From Eonycteris spelaea (lineage: Eukaryota; Chordata; Mammalia; Chiroptera; Pteropodidae), in NCBI GenBank assembly GCA_003508835.1, contig PUFA01000166.1:434001-498000 (forward strand): a stretch of DNA of 64,000 bases, read 5' to 3'. A model generated the notes under the pieces. That model was not told the origin of the DNA, searched no databases, and saw nothing but the letters and a program-made list of their open reading frames with translations. The number at the start of each line of letters is the position of its first letter. Positions within the stretch are counted from its first letter, which is position 1. This document shows, in pieces, positions 11,865 to 50,339 of this stretch. A program made the translations under genes and the position numbers.

Positions 11865-14800
11865 TTTTGAATATTATGGACCAAATTAAGAACCCAAATT
11901 TTGAAGTGCTTGGGCAGAAAGTTGTAACAGTTTGTGCTGGAGGAAGGTTTATTTGGACTTTGATTACATAAATATTAAAATCTCTGCCTTACCTAACAAA
12001 ACAACTATATTTTGGCAATCACCTTAGTTAGCATGATGGCATTCCTTCATGTTGCACACTCTTTAACAGCATGCTGTTTTGTGGAGAAACTTGCATTCAT
12101 GAAGAGCCCTTTATGAACTTTTAAAGGTAAATTTGATTTATGCCCACCTGAAGAAATACAGTTGGGAAAGGTGAGGGCGGGGTTCTTATTGCTTTTTTCT
12201 CTTTTTTTCCTCTCTTACAAAAATGTACTTGCACAAGGAAGTATCTTCAGATATTTGTGCACTGAAAAATGCTGTTATGTTTTATTTTAAAAATGCAATT
12301 AAAACTAGAAATAGCACTCTTGGTTTCTTTTGATCAAAGGAGTGAGCTGGTCTACACAACATTGGGAGAGGGCAGATGTAGGTGAGACGATAAGTATTTA
12401 ATAAGTATCAAATTATTTGTTCAAACACTGCTTCAGTATAATAACTGGATTTTAATGGTGGCCTAAAAATGGTATTAAATTTTCCCAACTTACAGATGTT
12501 GGCTTTCTTTAAGCAGGAGACTGCTGTTTTAATTGTTTGTTGTTAAATGATGAACTTTTTTTTTTTTTAATCTTGTATGGCTAGAGAGCTTGTTTTGAAA
12601 AAGTGAAGCTTATATTAATTGTTGCTTTAGTTAAAAAAAATGTATGGAGATAGGTCATTTTGATTGTAGAGTCAAAATAGCAAAACAAATGTGTTAAGTG
12701 TGTTTACTAACACACTTAATATTTATATACCTAATATTTATTATGCCATATCCAAATTTATTAAAAACAAGGCAGAAATCTGCTCTCACATAATACAGTT
12801 ATGTAACTGATCTCTTAATCTGTAGCATAGAAATATTTTGGTATGTAAAGTCTCTTGATTTAGGGATTTGTAGCCTCAGGTTTCTGGTAAGGAAGACATT
12901 GTGTTTTAAAAAGTAATGTGTCAGTCACCTGGAAGGAAGTGAAAAACCACAATTTAAGACCTAAAAAGCATAAGCAAAGTTGTTGCAGTCTTACTATGAG
13001 CAGTAAACTTGCCAAATATATGTACATATATATTTATATATTTTAAAAGTAAACATTTTAAAAATGTTCAGAAGGCAACACTTGTTCCTTTTAGTCAATC
13101 CAAAGTAGCAACTTATTAGTTGCTGGTAACGGAATACCCAGAGTAGTGAAGATTTTAGGACATAAGGACATGAACCATTTAAAAAAGAACTTATTCCCCA
13201 TTGGGAAAGAATGACTCAACATGGATTTTTATTCATTATGGTGCACATTTCAAAGTTTCTCGCAAATTATTTTATATCTTGTTTGATATTAAGTAAAAGT
13301 TAAAACATGATTTTCAAGATGGTAGGAAATAAAGTGCTGGAGCATTGAAAGACGTACAGTATTATTGCAGAGTACTTTCCAGAGCATTTTATGAAATATG
13401 TCCCTAATCCCAAGAGGCTGTGTGAGCTGCCTCCTGAATGAAGGAAAGAAAGTTAAAAATACCTAAAGTATAGTCAAATGCCTGTTCTGAAACTCATAGG
13501 AAATTGGAATTTTGTTTTTGATTTAAAATCTTACACTTCAGCTCTAAGGTAGTATATGTCAATTATTAGACCAAGCATGTTGTGAGGAATTAAACTAAAA
13601 TAGTGCTCACCATTTTCTCTAATTAAATGACTGCTGACAATGGATAAATTTTAATTTGTGACAATTGTGGTCCTTACGTTTAACAAATAGTTTGGTATTG
13701 GCATATTTGCTTATCTAATACAAGAACGCCAAAGGAAGAAACAATGGAAAATATTACAGGCCATTTTTTTAATGTTTAATATTTGTTGTTTTAAATCAGA
13801 ATTGTTCTCAGAACTTTTTTGGAATTTCTAATTGTTTGGGTCATTTAATTTAAGAATGAGAGCCATGATGTTTTGATTTATAAAGGCAAATTTAATGCAA
13901 ACGTGGGTAACTAAATCCATAGCAAAGTTTTCTATTAAATTTTATAAATTTTTTAATAGCTAATTATGTCCTAATTGTATTTTGGGGAATAGAACAGCAG
14001 TAATAGACTCACAGTTTTCATTATTTTTTTTTGTTACATACACAAAAGTTTAACTACTTTTTTGATGTTTTTGAAAACCATTTAGTTGACAAGGTGCCTA
14101 TATCATTATTGAATTTTCTTTAAATACATTTTGACAATAGATTTGCTTATTTAAATAAAAAAATCTGAAAAAAAAAAAAGAAACAACATACCAGCAATTT
14201 GCTAAAGACAGAATCACAGCTAGTATCCTTTATCGGGTCCCTTTTCTATAATGTGCACTTAAAATCAGTGCTATCCGAGCTGGGATGAATATATACTTTT
14301 TATTCCCCCCATGAGCAGTATGGCAATAGGACTCTTCAGGGGTTAATTTAAGCTTCGAACATACATCTTTAATTTCAAGACGAAGCCATCTGGAAAATGT
14401 TAACCTCTGTTGCCATCTTGAATTGCCAGAATAAAAAAGACATGGTATAAAATTTACAAAGTGAAAATATAGAACAATTTTAATGCTTACAATGAAATAA
14501 ATATTAAACCATTACTGTTCCAATGATTTAATGAGGATCTTGAAATAAATTCTGAAGTCTTCCAATTTTACATTTATTGGAGGGGTCCCTGCATTCTGTC
14601 AATCTGTTTAATTCTCTGACTTATTTTGTGCATAAATGTTAAAATTTCCAAAAATGAAATGTTAGCTTTCTAATTTTTGTTTTTTATTAAATTTAATACA
14701 AAATATGACTGGGGTAGCTTAAAAGTATTTTGCATTATTTGCAGTAGGAGTTCATTAGCCCTGCTCAAAGGGCAGATTTTAAAAATTCAATTTGGGTGAA

Positions 14801-15180
14801 AGATTTGCTAGTTTTCCAGAAAGATTTGCTATCTTAAACTCAAGCTGGTTTTTCTATTTTCATGTAAATGACTGGGATGCTATCTTATAAACTCTTCCAA
14901 GGTCATGTTTGTGAAATAAACATTACATGAGAGCTTTCCTGTCATCTACACTATATATGTTGTCTGGAGTGTTGAACAAATTTGAGTTCCTAAGTTGTAA
15001 TCTATCCTCGTATGGTAAATACGATTTTGAATGTGTGCCACTACATACCAAGATAATAATGCTGTACAATTTTAAATGGTAGCAGTTTCTGTATGCAGTA
15101 GGCTGAAATATTTTGATGAACTGCTTAATTTTTGGATTTTATTTTTTAAGTTGTATAATTTATTTTCTTGCAAAATAAAA
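11865..15180 (+). other. CUL5: CUL5 3' UTR (end uncertain)
   Basis: AU-rich sequence after the CUL5 stop, almost free of recognisable repeats, which fits the long 3' UTR known for CUL5. AATAAA-type signals lie near 14153 (followed by an A run) and near 15172. Either could be used; I cannot tell from sequence alone. It contains a perfect 11-bp stem-loop at 12694-12719. Confidence 0.55.
12694..12719 (+). other. Perfect 11-bp stem-loop in the CUL5 3' UTR
   Basis: ttaagtgtgtt (12694-12704), a four-base loop, then aacacacttaa (12709-12719). It would form in the transcript. Role unknown; it may be chance. Confidence 0.5.
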
Positions 15181-16559
15181 ATGTAATATAAAATATTTCA
15201 CCTACCCAGAAAATATTGATGTTCTACTGTAAAAGTTTCTAAGAGTTTAATTAAAAATTTTATAATAGATATATTTATATATTTCGTGAAGTAGTAAATC
15301 TCAGCCTTAAGAATTAGAAATAAGTAACTCACTTCTTTTGGATTTCAAATTTTAGCTCAAAATGAAAGCTTTCAGGAATATAGCTTTCTTGATGATAGTA
15401 TGTGTCTGTCATGCTTAGGAGAGGTCAAATGTATTAAACATAACAGTGATTAATGCATTCATTCATCAATTTAGATAGGCCTTGTCATAACCAAAATTTT
15501 ACATCAGATAAAAGTAAAAAATATAAATTATTTCATGTTTTGTATATATTTGAAAACTTTGAAATATTTAAATTTGTGAGGTTATGACCTAATGACCTGT
15601 AAAAGCAAAGCTCCCCCTGCCCCAATAACATCACATCGGATTAAGTTTCAACATATGTCTTTTGGGGAGACAGACAGCCTATGGGATTTTATAATGGTTC
15701 TGAGCTAAACCTTGAACTTTAACTGGGATTCGGGGCTTAGGAGAACTGACTTGGAAATGAAAACAGGTAAGTACAGTCTCAGTGTAAGATTCATCAGAAC
15801 CTAGAGACATTTACCATTCGGCTTAAGCTTCTGGGCCCTTTGCTTGCACAGGCCCCTTCCAAAGCCCTGGGAAGTGTTCCTAGGAATTTGTTATTTTTCT
15901 CAATCCCCAAAATATCAGAAGTTGGATCTAGTTCTGCTAAAACTGAATATAAAAACCTGTCTGGCACATAGTGGAAACATAGTAGGCACTTACTTAAATG
16001 TGGATCGAATGAGTAAGAGTATATGTTCTTGAGAACAGGGTAGCGTTCAGTATTTTAAGTTTTAAATGGGGACACTTTTGTAGTTGCTTGTTCTAGGCTA
16101 TAAATTCAAACACAGATGTTATATGTCACTAAACTTCTGTTTTGACCAATGGACAGTCCAGAGCAGGGGTCTCAGACTGTTGATGAGTTGCAGACTTTTA
16201 TGAGCATCTGATTCAAGAAAAAGACAGGCATATAAAGGTAGAAACAAAATTCTGAGTATAAATGTTAAGTGTTTCGACACCCAAGATTAAAAATCTTTGA
16301 TAGATCCTAGAGTGACGAAAGAGAGTAGCATTTTATTCTCTGGATTGGTAATGACCTAATGTCACAAGTACTGATTCAAACTTACTCCAGTGTTTGGCTG
16401 TTTGTCTAAAGAATGGATAGGAGACTTCCCTGGGTGTTACTGAGTTTTGCTATTTTCATTTAATGGTAAGTTGTGTATTTCCTATATTGTGGTTACTGAG
16501 GCAGACTGATACTACTTAAGGTGTTTCTTCAGAGGTAGTTGATGGTTGAAAGCAGTGGG

Positions 16560-17080
16560 AGAGTGAAAAGTTATTGTTTAATGGGTATAGGGTTTCTGTT
16601 TAGGATAATGAAAAAGTCTGGACGTTGATATGGTGATATTTGCAGAGCATTGAATGCCACTGAATTATACACATAAAAATGGTTAAAATGCTTATTTTTA
16701 CCAAAATAGAAAGAAATATGTTTTATAAAGGAATGAACTACTGGTACATGCTATGATGTGGATGAATCTTAAAACATTATGCTAAGTAAAAAGTCACAAA
16801 AGACCACATGTTGTATGATCCATCTATATGAGATTTCCAGAATAAGGAAATCCATAGTGACAGGAAGGAGATTAGCTGTAGCCAGGGCCTGAGAGGAAAG
16901 GGCAGGTAGAGAATGAGATTTAACTGCTAATGAGTATGGGGTTTCTTTCTGGAGTATTGAAAATGTTTTAAAATTTTATTATGGTTGTACAGCCTTATGA
17001 ATTTACTTAAAAGATATTGAATTGCACATTTTAAATAGATGAATTGTATGGTGTGAATTATATCAATAATCTTAAATAGA
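16560..17080 (+). mobile_element. L1 3' end fragments
   Basis: Two adjoining pieces. One contains 'actgaattatacacataaaa' followed by 'atggttaaaatg'. The other contains 'ctatgatgtggatgaatctt' and 'gtatggggtttctttctgg', ending in an L1-type 3' UTR. Both are heavily mutated. Confidence 0.7.
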
Positions 17081-17831
17081 TAATAAGTATTAATGGACAA
17101 ATAAGTGGAATTGTTACTTGAGAAAAGGTAAAATACTGTAATGTAATTGGAATCATAGAAGACAGAGAGGAGGCCATAAGCAATAATTGAAGAGCTATCG
17201 ACCAAAATTTTCCAAAATTGATAAAGATACCGACTCTTAAACTCAGGCATCTCTTTGAGACCCGAGCAGGTAAATGCCAATTAAAGCTTTCCTAGGCACT
17301 TCACAGTATAACAGCTAAAAACTGAAAACAACCAAAAAGCTAAAACAGCCAGCGAGGGGATAAATTTCACACTACCTTCAATGGCAAAGAAGTTTGAGGA
17401 CAGAGCCAACTTTGCAATGAGCCAAGTTTAAAAATTAACACTCCTTGTTAAGAGACCATAATTACTGTACCTGTGAGAAAGAGTGGGGCTTGGGAACATC
17501 TTTCCAAGGTCATTTTCCTATGGCTGCTAACTGTGTGATTTTCCCCACTACCTTACCACCTCCATTCTCAGATGACCTTGCTCTGGGAAAACAAGCAGAA
17601 AATAAAGCTTAGGGCATGAACTTTTATAATTTGCCTTCTCTCCACCTCTAAACTTTACCTCTAACAGTGCACATCTTCATCTGATGCCTGTCTGGGAAAG
17701 AGATAACCTCACTTCTTACTCAAGGCCAATTATTTTACCTTTTCACTGAACCCCTTCTGCCTCCTGTGCTAAAATATCTATGTTTTCTATACCTATATCC
17801 TTCCTTTGGTGATTTCCTCCTTAGCCTACAA

Positions 17832-18023
17832 CAAGGGTTCTCAAAGTTTTTTGGTCTACAGAGCAGCTGCATTATCATCACTAGAGAGCTTGTTGGAAAT
17901 GCAAGTTTCTTGAGCCCTACCCCAGACCTACTGATTCAGAACTCTTCAGGTGGGGCCCAGCAATCTGAATTTTAATAAGCTCTGCAGGTGATGACAATGC
18001 ACACTAAAATTTGAGAACCACTT
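17832..18023 (+). mobile_element. MER5A-type hAT-Charlie DNA transposon
   Basis: Inverted ends caagggttctcaaag and tttgagaaccactt enclose the MER5A body (cctactgattcagaactct, ggtggggcccagcaatctg). Flanked by 8-bp near-duplications gcctacaa (17824-17831) and gcttacaa (18024-18031), as expected for hAT. Non-autonomous and old. Confidence 0.85.
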
Positions 18024-19314
18024 GCTTACAAATGTATTCAAGTATCCACCATCCTTTAAAAATATTCCTCCCTCTACCTTAATCATGCGATGACCTTATT
18101 TTTTTTCTTTCATTCTTTGCTAAACATCATGAAAGAGTAGTCCACAGCGTCTCTAGTTCTACTTGGTACTCATTGGTTATGTCCCCACTGGACCTCTCTC
18201 CGAGCTCGTCAGTGACCTTCCTGTTGGTTAATGGGAAGTTCATTTTCAATCTTTTACTCTATCTCCACATAGCATTTGCACCTTGAACACTCCTAGCTAT
18301 TGAATTTGTTTCAGCCCTTAGCTTCAAAGATACCATTCTTCTTATCATGCTTCTCTCTCTCAGCCTTCTCTCAGTCTCATTCCCTGGCCCTTTTTCTGCC
18401 TTCTCATTTCAGGATTCCACCTCTGTTCTCTACACTTGGTGAGCTGCATGCTCTTCTCTGGCTTCAACCACTGTGTGCATGTTGATGCTCCAGACTGTCC
18501 CCAATTCAAGCTTTCCCTCCCCAGATCAACATGTGTTTCTTGAACATATCATGTCAAACGTGTTCCACTTAGTAACTATCTCAGTCTCCCAGGTTAGCAA
18601 CCTTGATGTAATCTCTATTGCTTCCCTCCTGACACTACGTCATGATTCTACTTATCTTTGGAATCTGACATTTGTTTACCTTCTGTGTTCGCTGAATTGA
18701 AAAACAGTTTTATAGTATGCTTATACCATCTGAGGTATGTGAGACTAACTGCCTAGCTCCTTCTTGGCCTGTGTTTCAAAGAAGAGTAAGTGTAGAGTGG
18801 TAAGTAGTGGTCAGTAAGATTTCATTTGCTTTAAATCTGTGGCCCTTCTGGACCCCTGGCCTAAGCTCAATCTTTCTCTTAATTGAGCCTGAGGCCTGAG
18901 ACACCAGATGTGAATTGGATCATTCCCTTTAGCCTATGGCTGAGGGATCACCCAAATCTAAAGCATGAACGCGGGGAAAGTATTTTCATCATTTAAAATA
19001 TTTCCCACACTTTCTAGTGCAGTTCCTTGCTCAGTTAGGGTCCCACTATTTGTAAAATTGAATTGCTAGGCCTGGGAACCACTATTGACAAAACCACATT
19101 GTCTGAAGGTGAAGGAACATGTAACAAAGCCCAAACATTCTCTGGACAAATCGGACTTTTGTCTTACACTCATTAAGACCTTCCTAAAAGTATCTTCTTT
19201 TGTATCTTTCTGTTCTAGATCCCAAGATAAATCATATGAAAGTAATTTTTAGGAACTGTCTACTATTGTTTGTGTATCTGCCTATTGTAATCATTTTCTT
19301 ACTCAGAACCGTGG

Positions 19315-19760
19315 TGTCAAACGACAAAACAATTTATTAACAAGTTTGATGTCCTTAATTCAAGGAAAAACAATCCATAGATTGGGGGAGTACGTTTCCT
19401 CACAAGCAGAACATGCTTCCCAAGGGATTTGGGGCAAGAGCAAATTTTTTAAGTGTTAGAAGCAGCAATGTGGAAAACAGCACAATTGGCTTGGAGGTTA
19501 GGCTATCCTTATCAGGCTAGCACATCAATCAGGGAAAAGGAAAGAGTATTTGGCTTAAATTGATTGGCTGAGGTTGCATATCTGACCTTATTTAGAACAA
19601 GGAAATCATTACAGATGCTTGCAGTTGGGGATTGGCTGGCTGCACATACCGCACACTTCTGGACAAGTGGAACATTTACAGGGATGCAAAAGTTATCTAA
19701 GTTTGAGTTTGCCGACTGGCACCTTGGGCTCTATTTCGGACCTAGAAATTTATTTCAACA
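19315..19760 (-). mobile_element. Possible solo LTR, antisense
   Basis: Contains tttattaacaag (antisense AATAAA) near one end and moderate-length unique sequence that differs from its flanks. The family was not identified, and no clear target duplication was found. Confidence 0.3.
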
Positions 19761-19912
19761 ATGGAATACAAACACTTCCTTATATCTACTGAAGAAGCTC
19801 TCGATATTGTGTACTTCCCAGGACTTCAAGGAAAGAGATGTTTTATGGGGCATATACAGTAAATAGAAAAAGTAAGGAAATGGCATATGCAATTCCACCC
19901 AGGATATGTATT

Positions 19913-20345
19913 TTTGTTTCCTATGGCTACCGTAACAAATTACCACATACTGGGTGGCTTCAGACTACAGAAACTTATTCTGTCACAGTTCTGGAGGCTA
20001 GATGTCTGAGATCAAAGTGCTAGCAAGGTTGGTCTCTTCTGTGCGTTCTAGGGGAGGATCTGTTCTGTGCCTCCTCTCCTAGCCTCGATGGATGTCAGGA
20101 CTCCTTGGCATTTCTCATTTTGTAGATGCATCATTCCCGTCTCTGCCTCCATCTCCACATGGCTTTTTCTCCTGTGTCTATCTCTCTGTACTCTCTTTAT
20201 AAGGATACCAGTCATTGAACTTAGGGTCCATCCTAATCCAGTGTGACTTCATCTTTACTTGATTACGTTGCAAAGACTTTCCAAATAAAATCGTATTCAC
20301 AGGTATGGGGTCAGGCTTTTGGGGACACTATTCAACCTAGTACAA
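19913..20345 (-). mobile_element. MLT1-type MaLR LTR, antisense
   Basis: Antisense MLT1 landmarks in order: 'ctaccgtaacaaattaccac', 'acagttctggaggctagat', 'ctttataaggataccagtca', 'agggtccatcctaatcca' and 'ggggacactattcaacctag'. Diverged solo LTR. Confidence 0.8.
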
Positions 20346-21398
20346 TGAGTTATTCCAATACACTAACTATGATAGAAGTTACTTGTTATAGAAGAACTTA
20401 ATTAGACGTGAATAACAAAGATACTTGTATTATGAATCTAATACCCAGATTTTTTCTAAATTTCTCTTGAAATTTTTTTATTTTCTAATTTGTTCCCTGC
20501 TGTGGAAAATGTTTTTATAACCTTCCTAAAATTAGCTCTATGTTTAGAAAGCCATTCTGGGGCTTGTAGTTCTGGACATTTATAGAGAGGAAGGGGCCAA
20601 CAATTTTACCAAGACTGCTAACTAAATATTCTGTTCAAATCAAAAGTCGCCACCTACGCTCTGGCCACTAGAGGGTGATATTGGCTAGATTTCCAACAAG
20701 TGTAGTTAGAAATTATGAGGAGCTGCATTTCAAAAGATGTAGCTCTTCAGTAAAAACTATGTCTAGACACAGTGTTACTTATGGTGGCAAGAATGATAAC
20801 TAAAAGGTACAATTTCAGATATGCAAAAAAAGTTTTTAATTTTTAACTGGACTTAATTTTCTTCTCTTAAGCCCAACACTCTATTTCTCTCATGGAAGAA
20901 ATTTTGATGTAGTAATTTTTACCTAAACTCAGTCAGATTTGGTTACCTTTTCATAAATTTTAGGTTTAAGCTCTGTGACTTTCAGGATTGTTCCCTTTGC
21001 CCCTTCTGTCCTAGGCATTTATGTCACGCTGGTCTGCCCAGACCCAGGCATTGTCGGCTGCACCTCCACATTGACTTGTATTATGAGACCTGATTTCCCA
21101 AGAGTGGAGCCACACTTTGTTTACGGAGCGTTATTCCTTCTCTAAGAGACTTTCTTTTAACTATTGCTCGCTCTTCAGTTCTTTCCTGCGTGAAGCCAAG
21201 GACCCTCTCGTGGTGTAGGGCTTAATGTCCACCGGAGGCGGAGGATTCACTTTGTCCTTTGCTGTTTGAAGCCCTGGTCTAGTCATCAGCCTTGGCCTCT
21301 CACAACTGGTAATCTCTATTATGCCAGACAAGCTATTTAATTTTGTTATTTGTCTAAACTTTCAGCTTTTAAAAATATCTAACATACTTTGTACGTTA

Positions 21399-21452
21399 TA
21401 CACACACATGCACACACGCACACGAGCGCGCACACACACACACACACACAAC
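21399..21452 (+). repeat. (CA)n microsatellite
   Basis: Interrupted CA dinucleotide run with some CG steps (cacgagcgcgcacaca). Confidence 0.9.
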
Positions 21453-21689
21453 TTAAGCACTAATACACATCGTAATGATTTCTTTTCAATAGCTATTGAA
21501 GCAATAGTTATAAAAATGTTTGTTCTTGGCCTAGAGTAGAGTCTCCAAGAAAGAAGGCATGGATGTGACATTCAAAGGCAAGACTTGGTGACCTATTGAA
21601 TATAGAGGATCTATCTGGTGGGTAAAGAAATCACACATTACTTTAAGGGACCAACCTGGGGTGACATTAAAGATAGATGTGCTGTATTT

Positions 21690-22110
21690 ATCTACTGCTA
21701 TGCAAAAAAGTTACCCCAAAACACAGTGGTTTAAAACAACAATAGACATCTATTTATTCATTTATTTATTTTTTTTTTTTGTGGATCATTAATTTAGGGC
21801 ACAAGAGGGACAGCTTATCTTTGCTCAATATATGTGGGGGCTCAGCTAGAAAGGTTGAAGGCTGGGCATGGGAATCATCTAAGGGCTTTTTATCCATATT
21901 TGTGGCTGGACCTGGCTTAAAAATCACATAACCTCACTCCTGCCATACTCCATGGTGGAGGCAGTCAGTAGTCCTTGCCCAGATTTTAGGGAGAGAACAC
22001 AGATCCCACTTCTGGTTGGGGGAAGTAAGCATCAGTCACATTGAAAGACGGCTTGTGGAGCAGGCTAATTATAGGTGTGGCCAGTTTGAAAAAAACAATC
22101 TCCCACAGCT
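21690..22110 (-). mobile_element. Diverged LTR-like repeat
   Basis: Starts 'tatctactgctatgcaa' with 'acagtggtttaaaacaaca', a pattern seen in antisense mammalian LTRs. The downstream part is too diverged to name. Confidence 0.35.
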
Positions 22111-22946
22111 GCCAACAAAATGTAATAAGTTAAAACATAAGTAAGGGGGTTACTTTAGGAAAAACAAAGGTTTGGCTTAAAGTTGAGTTGAAGTGTTCAT
22201 TTTGTATGTTGGCATTCCTTTGATCTTCTATTCGACAATTAATGTAAAGGAAAATAATGCTACAAAGTCAAAGATTCGCTGTCTCTAACTGAAGATCCAA
22301 AGTTAAGTAATAGGTTCCCAAAGTGTGAGAATGATCACAGTAACAATATCATTCTCTGGGAAAAGATACAAGAAAGCCATGCAATATAATGATATCAGTT
22401 CAGGCCCCAGCTCTACAACTTTCTCTGCGATCATGGACAAAAAGTTAACTTCTTTGTATTTTAGTTATTGTGCAGGTTCAGAGATAGTCACCCGAAGATG
22501 TGCTTCTGTGTATGCGGATTGTATTGAGCTAAAGATTTTGGCTTCAGGCTCAGGAGAAACTTCTGCCCTATCTTTGACTACCTGGAAGAACTTGAATTAG
22601 GGGTGTATGGGAAATGAGGCCTAGGTTTACACATAAACCGCTGCTGACTTGGGAAGGTCAAGGGCGGTGCAGCCGGCTGGAGCAGTGCCAAGTGTTTACT
22701 GTCTTCCCTGCCAGCGTCCGGAACCACGTGGGCCGTTCCTCAGCTGGGCGGCGCCAACTTCGCGCGAAGGCTCCGCCCCTCCTCTGGAGACGGGCCAATC
22801 ACCGCGGGCCGCGGGCTCCTTAGCTGCCATTGGAGGAGGCCGCTCGGGAGCCGCAGGGTGAGGTGGCGGTTGTCCTGTAGTTGGACCTGCGCGCTCGCGG
22901 CCCGTGCTCCGCCTTCCAAGCCTCTGCTCCGCGCTAGGCCAGTCCC

Positions 22947-48017
<25,071 letters not shown>

Positions 48018-48215
48018 CACAACCTCTGTTGTCTAAGGAGACAACCCTATGTGGCTAGAAAGGCCAGCTATAATCAGTGTGACCACCTTGGGTCAGCTTG
48101 TTCTCAAAATAATGTTTCATTTTAAATTATTTTCTATTTTAACTTTTTTAATAAGGTGAAAAGATCAATCTCAAAACCTTTTGAAATTACAAATAAATTT
48201 TTTCTTCTACTTTAA
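48018..48215 (+). terminator. ACAT1: ACAT1 3' UTR and poly(A) signal
   Basis: Short 3' UTR with AATAAA at 48192-48197 followed by a T-rich stretch, as expected just upstream of and at a cleavage site. Confidence 0.75.
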
Positions 48216-48911
48216 ATTTTTGTTAATCTTTATAAGTTTAACATTTTTGTTATAAAGTTGTAATATTTGAAATACCAGTGTGCAAACTTAGTGACTTATA
48301 AGTAGCTAGGAACTTTTGTTTTAGAAAATAATTTATTTTTGAGGACTATTAAAGATAAAGTGAGTGTCATCTACAGCTAATCTGGATCTAATAGACTCTT
48401 TAATGTGAGAGTGGCTTTATTGGTCAGAGTAGCAGTCCCTCATACTATTAGTCAAAAAGCTACAGATGGTGTGTGCAGCACTGGAGAAAAACGTGCACAG
48501 GTCTAGAGTGGGTATAATTTCTCATAAGCTCAGCATTCCAGATTTGGGGTGGGGTCGCACTGAGAAAATCCTGAGATTTGTGCTCTGAATTACTATAGCA
48601 GCACAAAAAAATGAGAAAGAAAGAAGAAAATGCTCAACTGAATGGATTTATAAAGGGATGAGATTACCAACTCCAATATACCACAATGCCTGTTTTTAAG
48701 CAAGATAAAATGCAGCACAAGTTTATGGAATTGCATTTCATCTGGGAAAAAATAAACACACTGTAGGCAGGGGCTATGCACACCAACCCCAGCTGCAGCT
48801 CTGGGAAGGGAAAGCTCCTATTTAATTTGACATTCACAGTAGTGGGGGAAGGAGAGGGGACAGAAAAGGTCATTGTATATACTTATTTCTTGGCAGATAA
48901 TTCATTGTGGA

Positions 48912-49075
48912 TCCTTATCTTTGAAAGAACCACAAAAAAAAAAAAAGGGAAAAAAGTTTTGTTGAAGGAATACTTTGAAAAATATCCTTATCTTTGAAAG
49001 AACCACAAAAAAAAAAGAAGGGAAAAAAGTTTTGTTGAAGGAATACTTTGAAAAAGTTTTGTTGAAGGAATACTA
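48912..49075 (+). repeat. Tandem duplication, ~73-bp unit, about 2.3 copies
   Basis: tccttatctttgaaagaacc at 48912 recurs at 48985. The terminal part (agttttgttgaaggaatact) occurs a third time near 49055. The units differ mainly in A-run length. Confidence 0.9.
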
Positions 49076-49084
49076 ACTTTTGTA

Positions 49085-49330
49085 GCTCATCATGTGCTAA
49101 GTACTGTCCTAGAAGCTTTGTATTTGTATTAATTCCTTTTAGCCTCAAAACAACAAAAAAACAAGAGGGTAGGAACATTATTCATACTAGACAGGTAAGG
49201 AAATTGAGGCATGGAGAGGCTAAATAATCATTCCAAGGTTAAAGACCTGGTAAGTAGCTGAGATAAGTTTAAATTCAAGCAGTCTTGCTCCAGAGTCCAC
49301 GTTCTTAACTCGCTGTGTTTATCTTCTCAG
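49085..49330 (-). mobile_element. MIR SINE, antisense
   Basis: 'catgtgctaagtactgtcct', 'ggaaattgaggcatggagag', 'ggtaagtagctgagat' and 'gctccagagtccacgttctt' give the antisense MIR order. Confidence 0.8.
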
Positions 49331-50009
49331 TACTCTTCATAAATATATGTCCTAAATGCAACAGGAGTTGGGTAAAATTCATGAAGAAGAAACCCAAAAT
49401 ATATCAGAACACTTCACTGAAGATAAGCAGAATTAACAATGCAGCTAAAAGTCAGTAATCTGGAAATGTCTGAGGAGCTCTGACAATTCTGAGAAAAAAT
49501 GGAGAGGAAATGAAAAAAAAGATACAGAATCAAGTAAATGCTATTTCTTGAAAAGAAATAAAAATGGTATTCTGGCAGTAATTACAATATAATAAAAACC
49601 TCAAGGTCTTTTTTTTAGTACTAAGCGAGCAGATTTTACTTATTTCATTAGGAAATTAACAGAATCATGCTAAGACAATCTGGAGAAAACGTAGTAAAAG
49701 AAAAAAAATTCTTCAAACATCTTGGTAGAATAATAGATAGCCTCAGTCCTTTCTATTATATTAAATGTCAAAGACAAGTGACTAACACCTGCATAGTATT
49801 TTTAACGGAATAAAGTGATAAAGATACTAGACAGTATCTAGGTATGTATGCAGGAGCTTAGAAAATACAGAACTGTGATATTTCTTCCAAACAGGAAAAA
49901 AATCAAAATTAAGAATTCAGAAATGTGAAAGTTAAAATATTTTTATATGACCAAGGACTGGCTGGGGAGAATGGGAACGTACTAGTAAAAGAGGGATAGA
50001 AATTTTAAA

Positions 50010-50275
50010 GTTGGCTGAACAATGCATGGTTTAGGGGCACTGAGCCCTGGTGCAGTCAAAAATCTGCATATAACTTTTGACTCCCCAAGAACTTACGCTG
50101 TCCCTCAGTATCTGCAGGGGATTGGTTCCAGGACCCCGCTGCAGATATAAAAACGCAATGATGCTTAAGTGCCCTATGTAAAATGGTATAGCTCAATGCA
50201 TACAGTTGGTTCTTCACCTCTACAGACTCTCAACCATGGATCAGAAACAGTACAGGTATGCACTGAAAAAGTTTA
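50010..50275 (+). mobile_element. Tigger/MER2-like DNA transposon fragments
   Basis: 'ggctgaacaatgcatggttt' with 'gactccccaagaactta', then 'cctcagtatctgcaggggat' and 'tggttccaggaccccgctgc'. These match pogo-type elements of the MER2/Tigger group. Confidence 0.65.
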
Positions 50276-50339
50276 AGAGATAATAGGGAACTCTAGCCAG
50301 ACTGATAAGGTTCATGTCCAACATAAGATCACTCTGTCA

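Larger units (their letters stand above)
15181..22640. other. CUL5-ACAT1 intergenic region
   Basis: No coding exon recognised. Readable parts are L1 3' pieces (16.56-17.08 kb), a MER5A copy, an LTR-like stretch near 19.3-19.76 kb, an MLT1 LTR, a CA microsatellite and another diverged LTR-like stretch at about 21.69-22.11 kb. The rest is unassigned. Confidence 0.6.
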
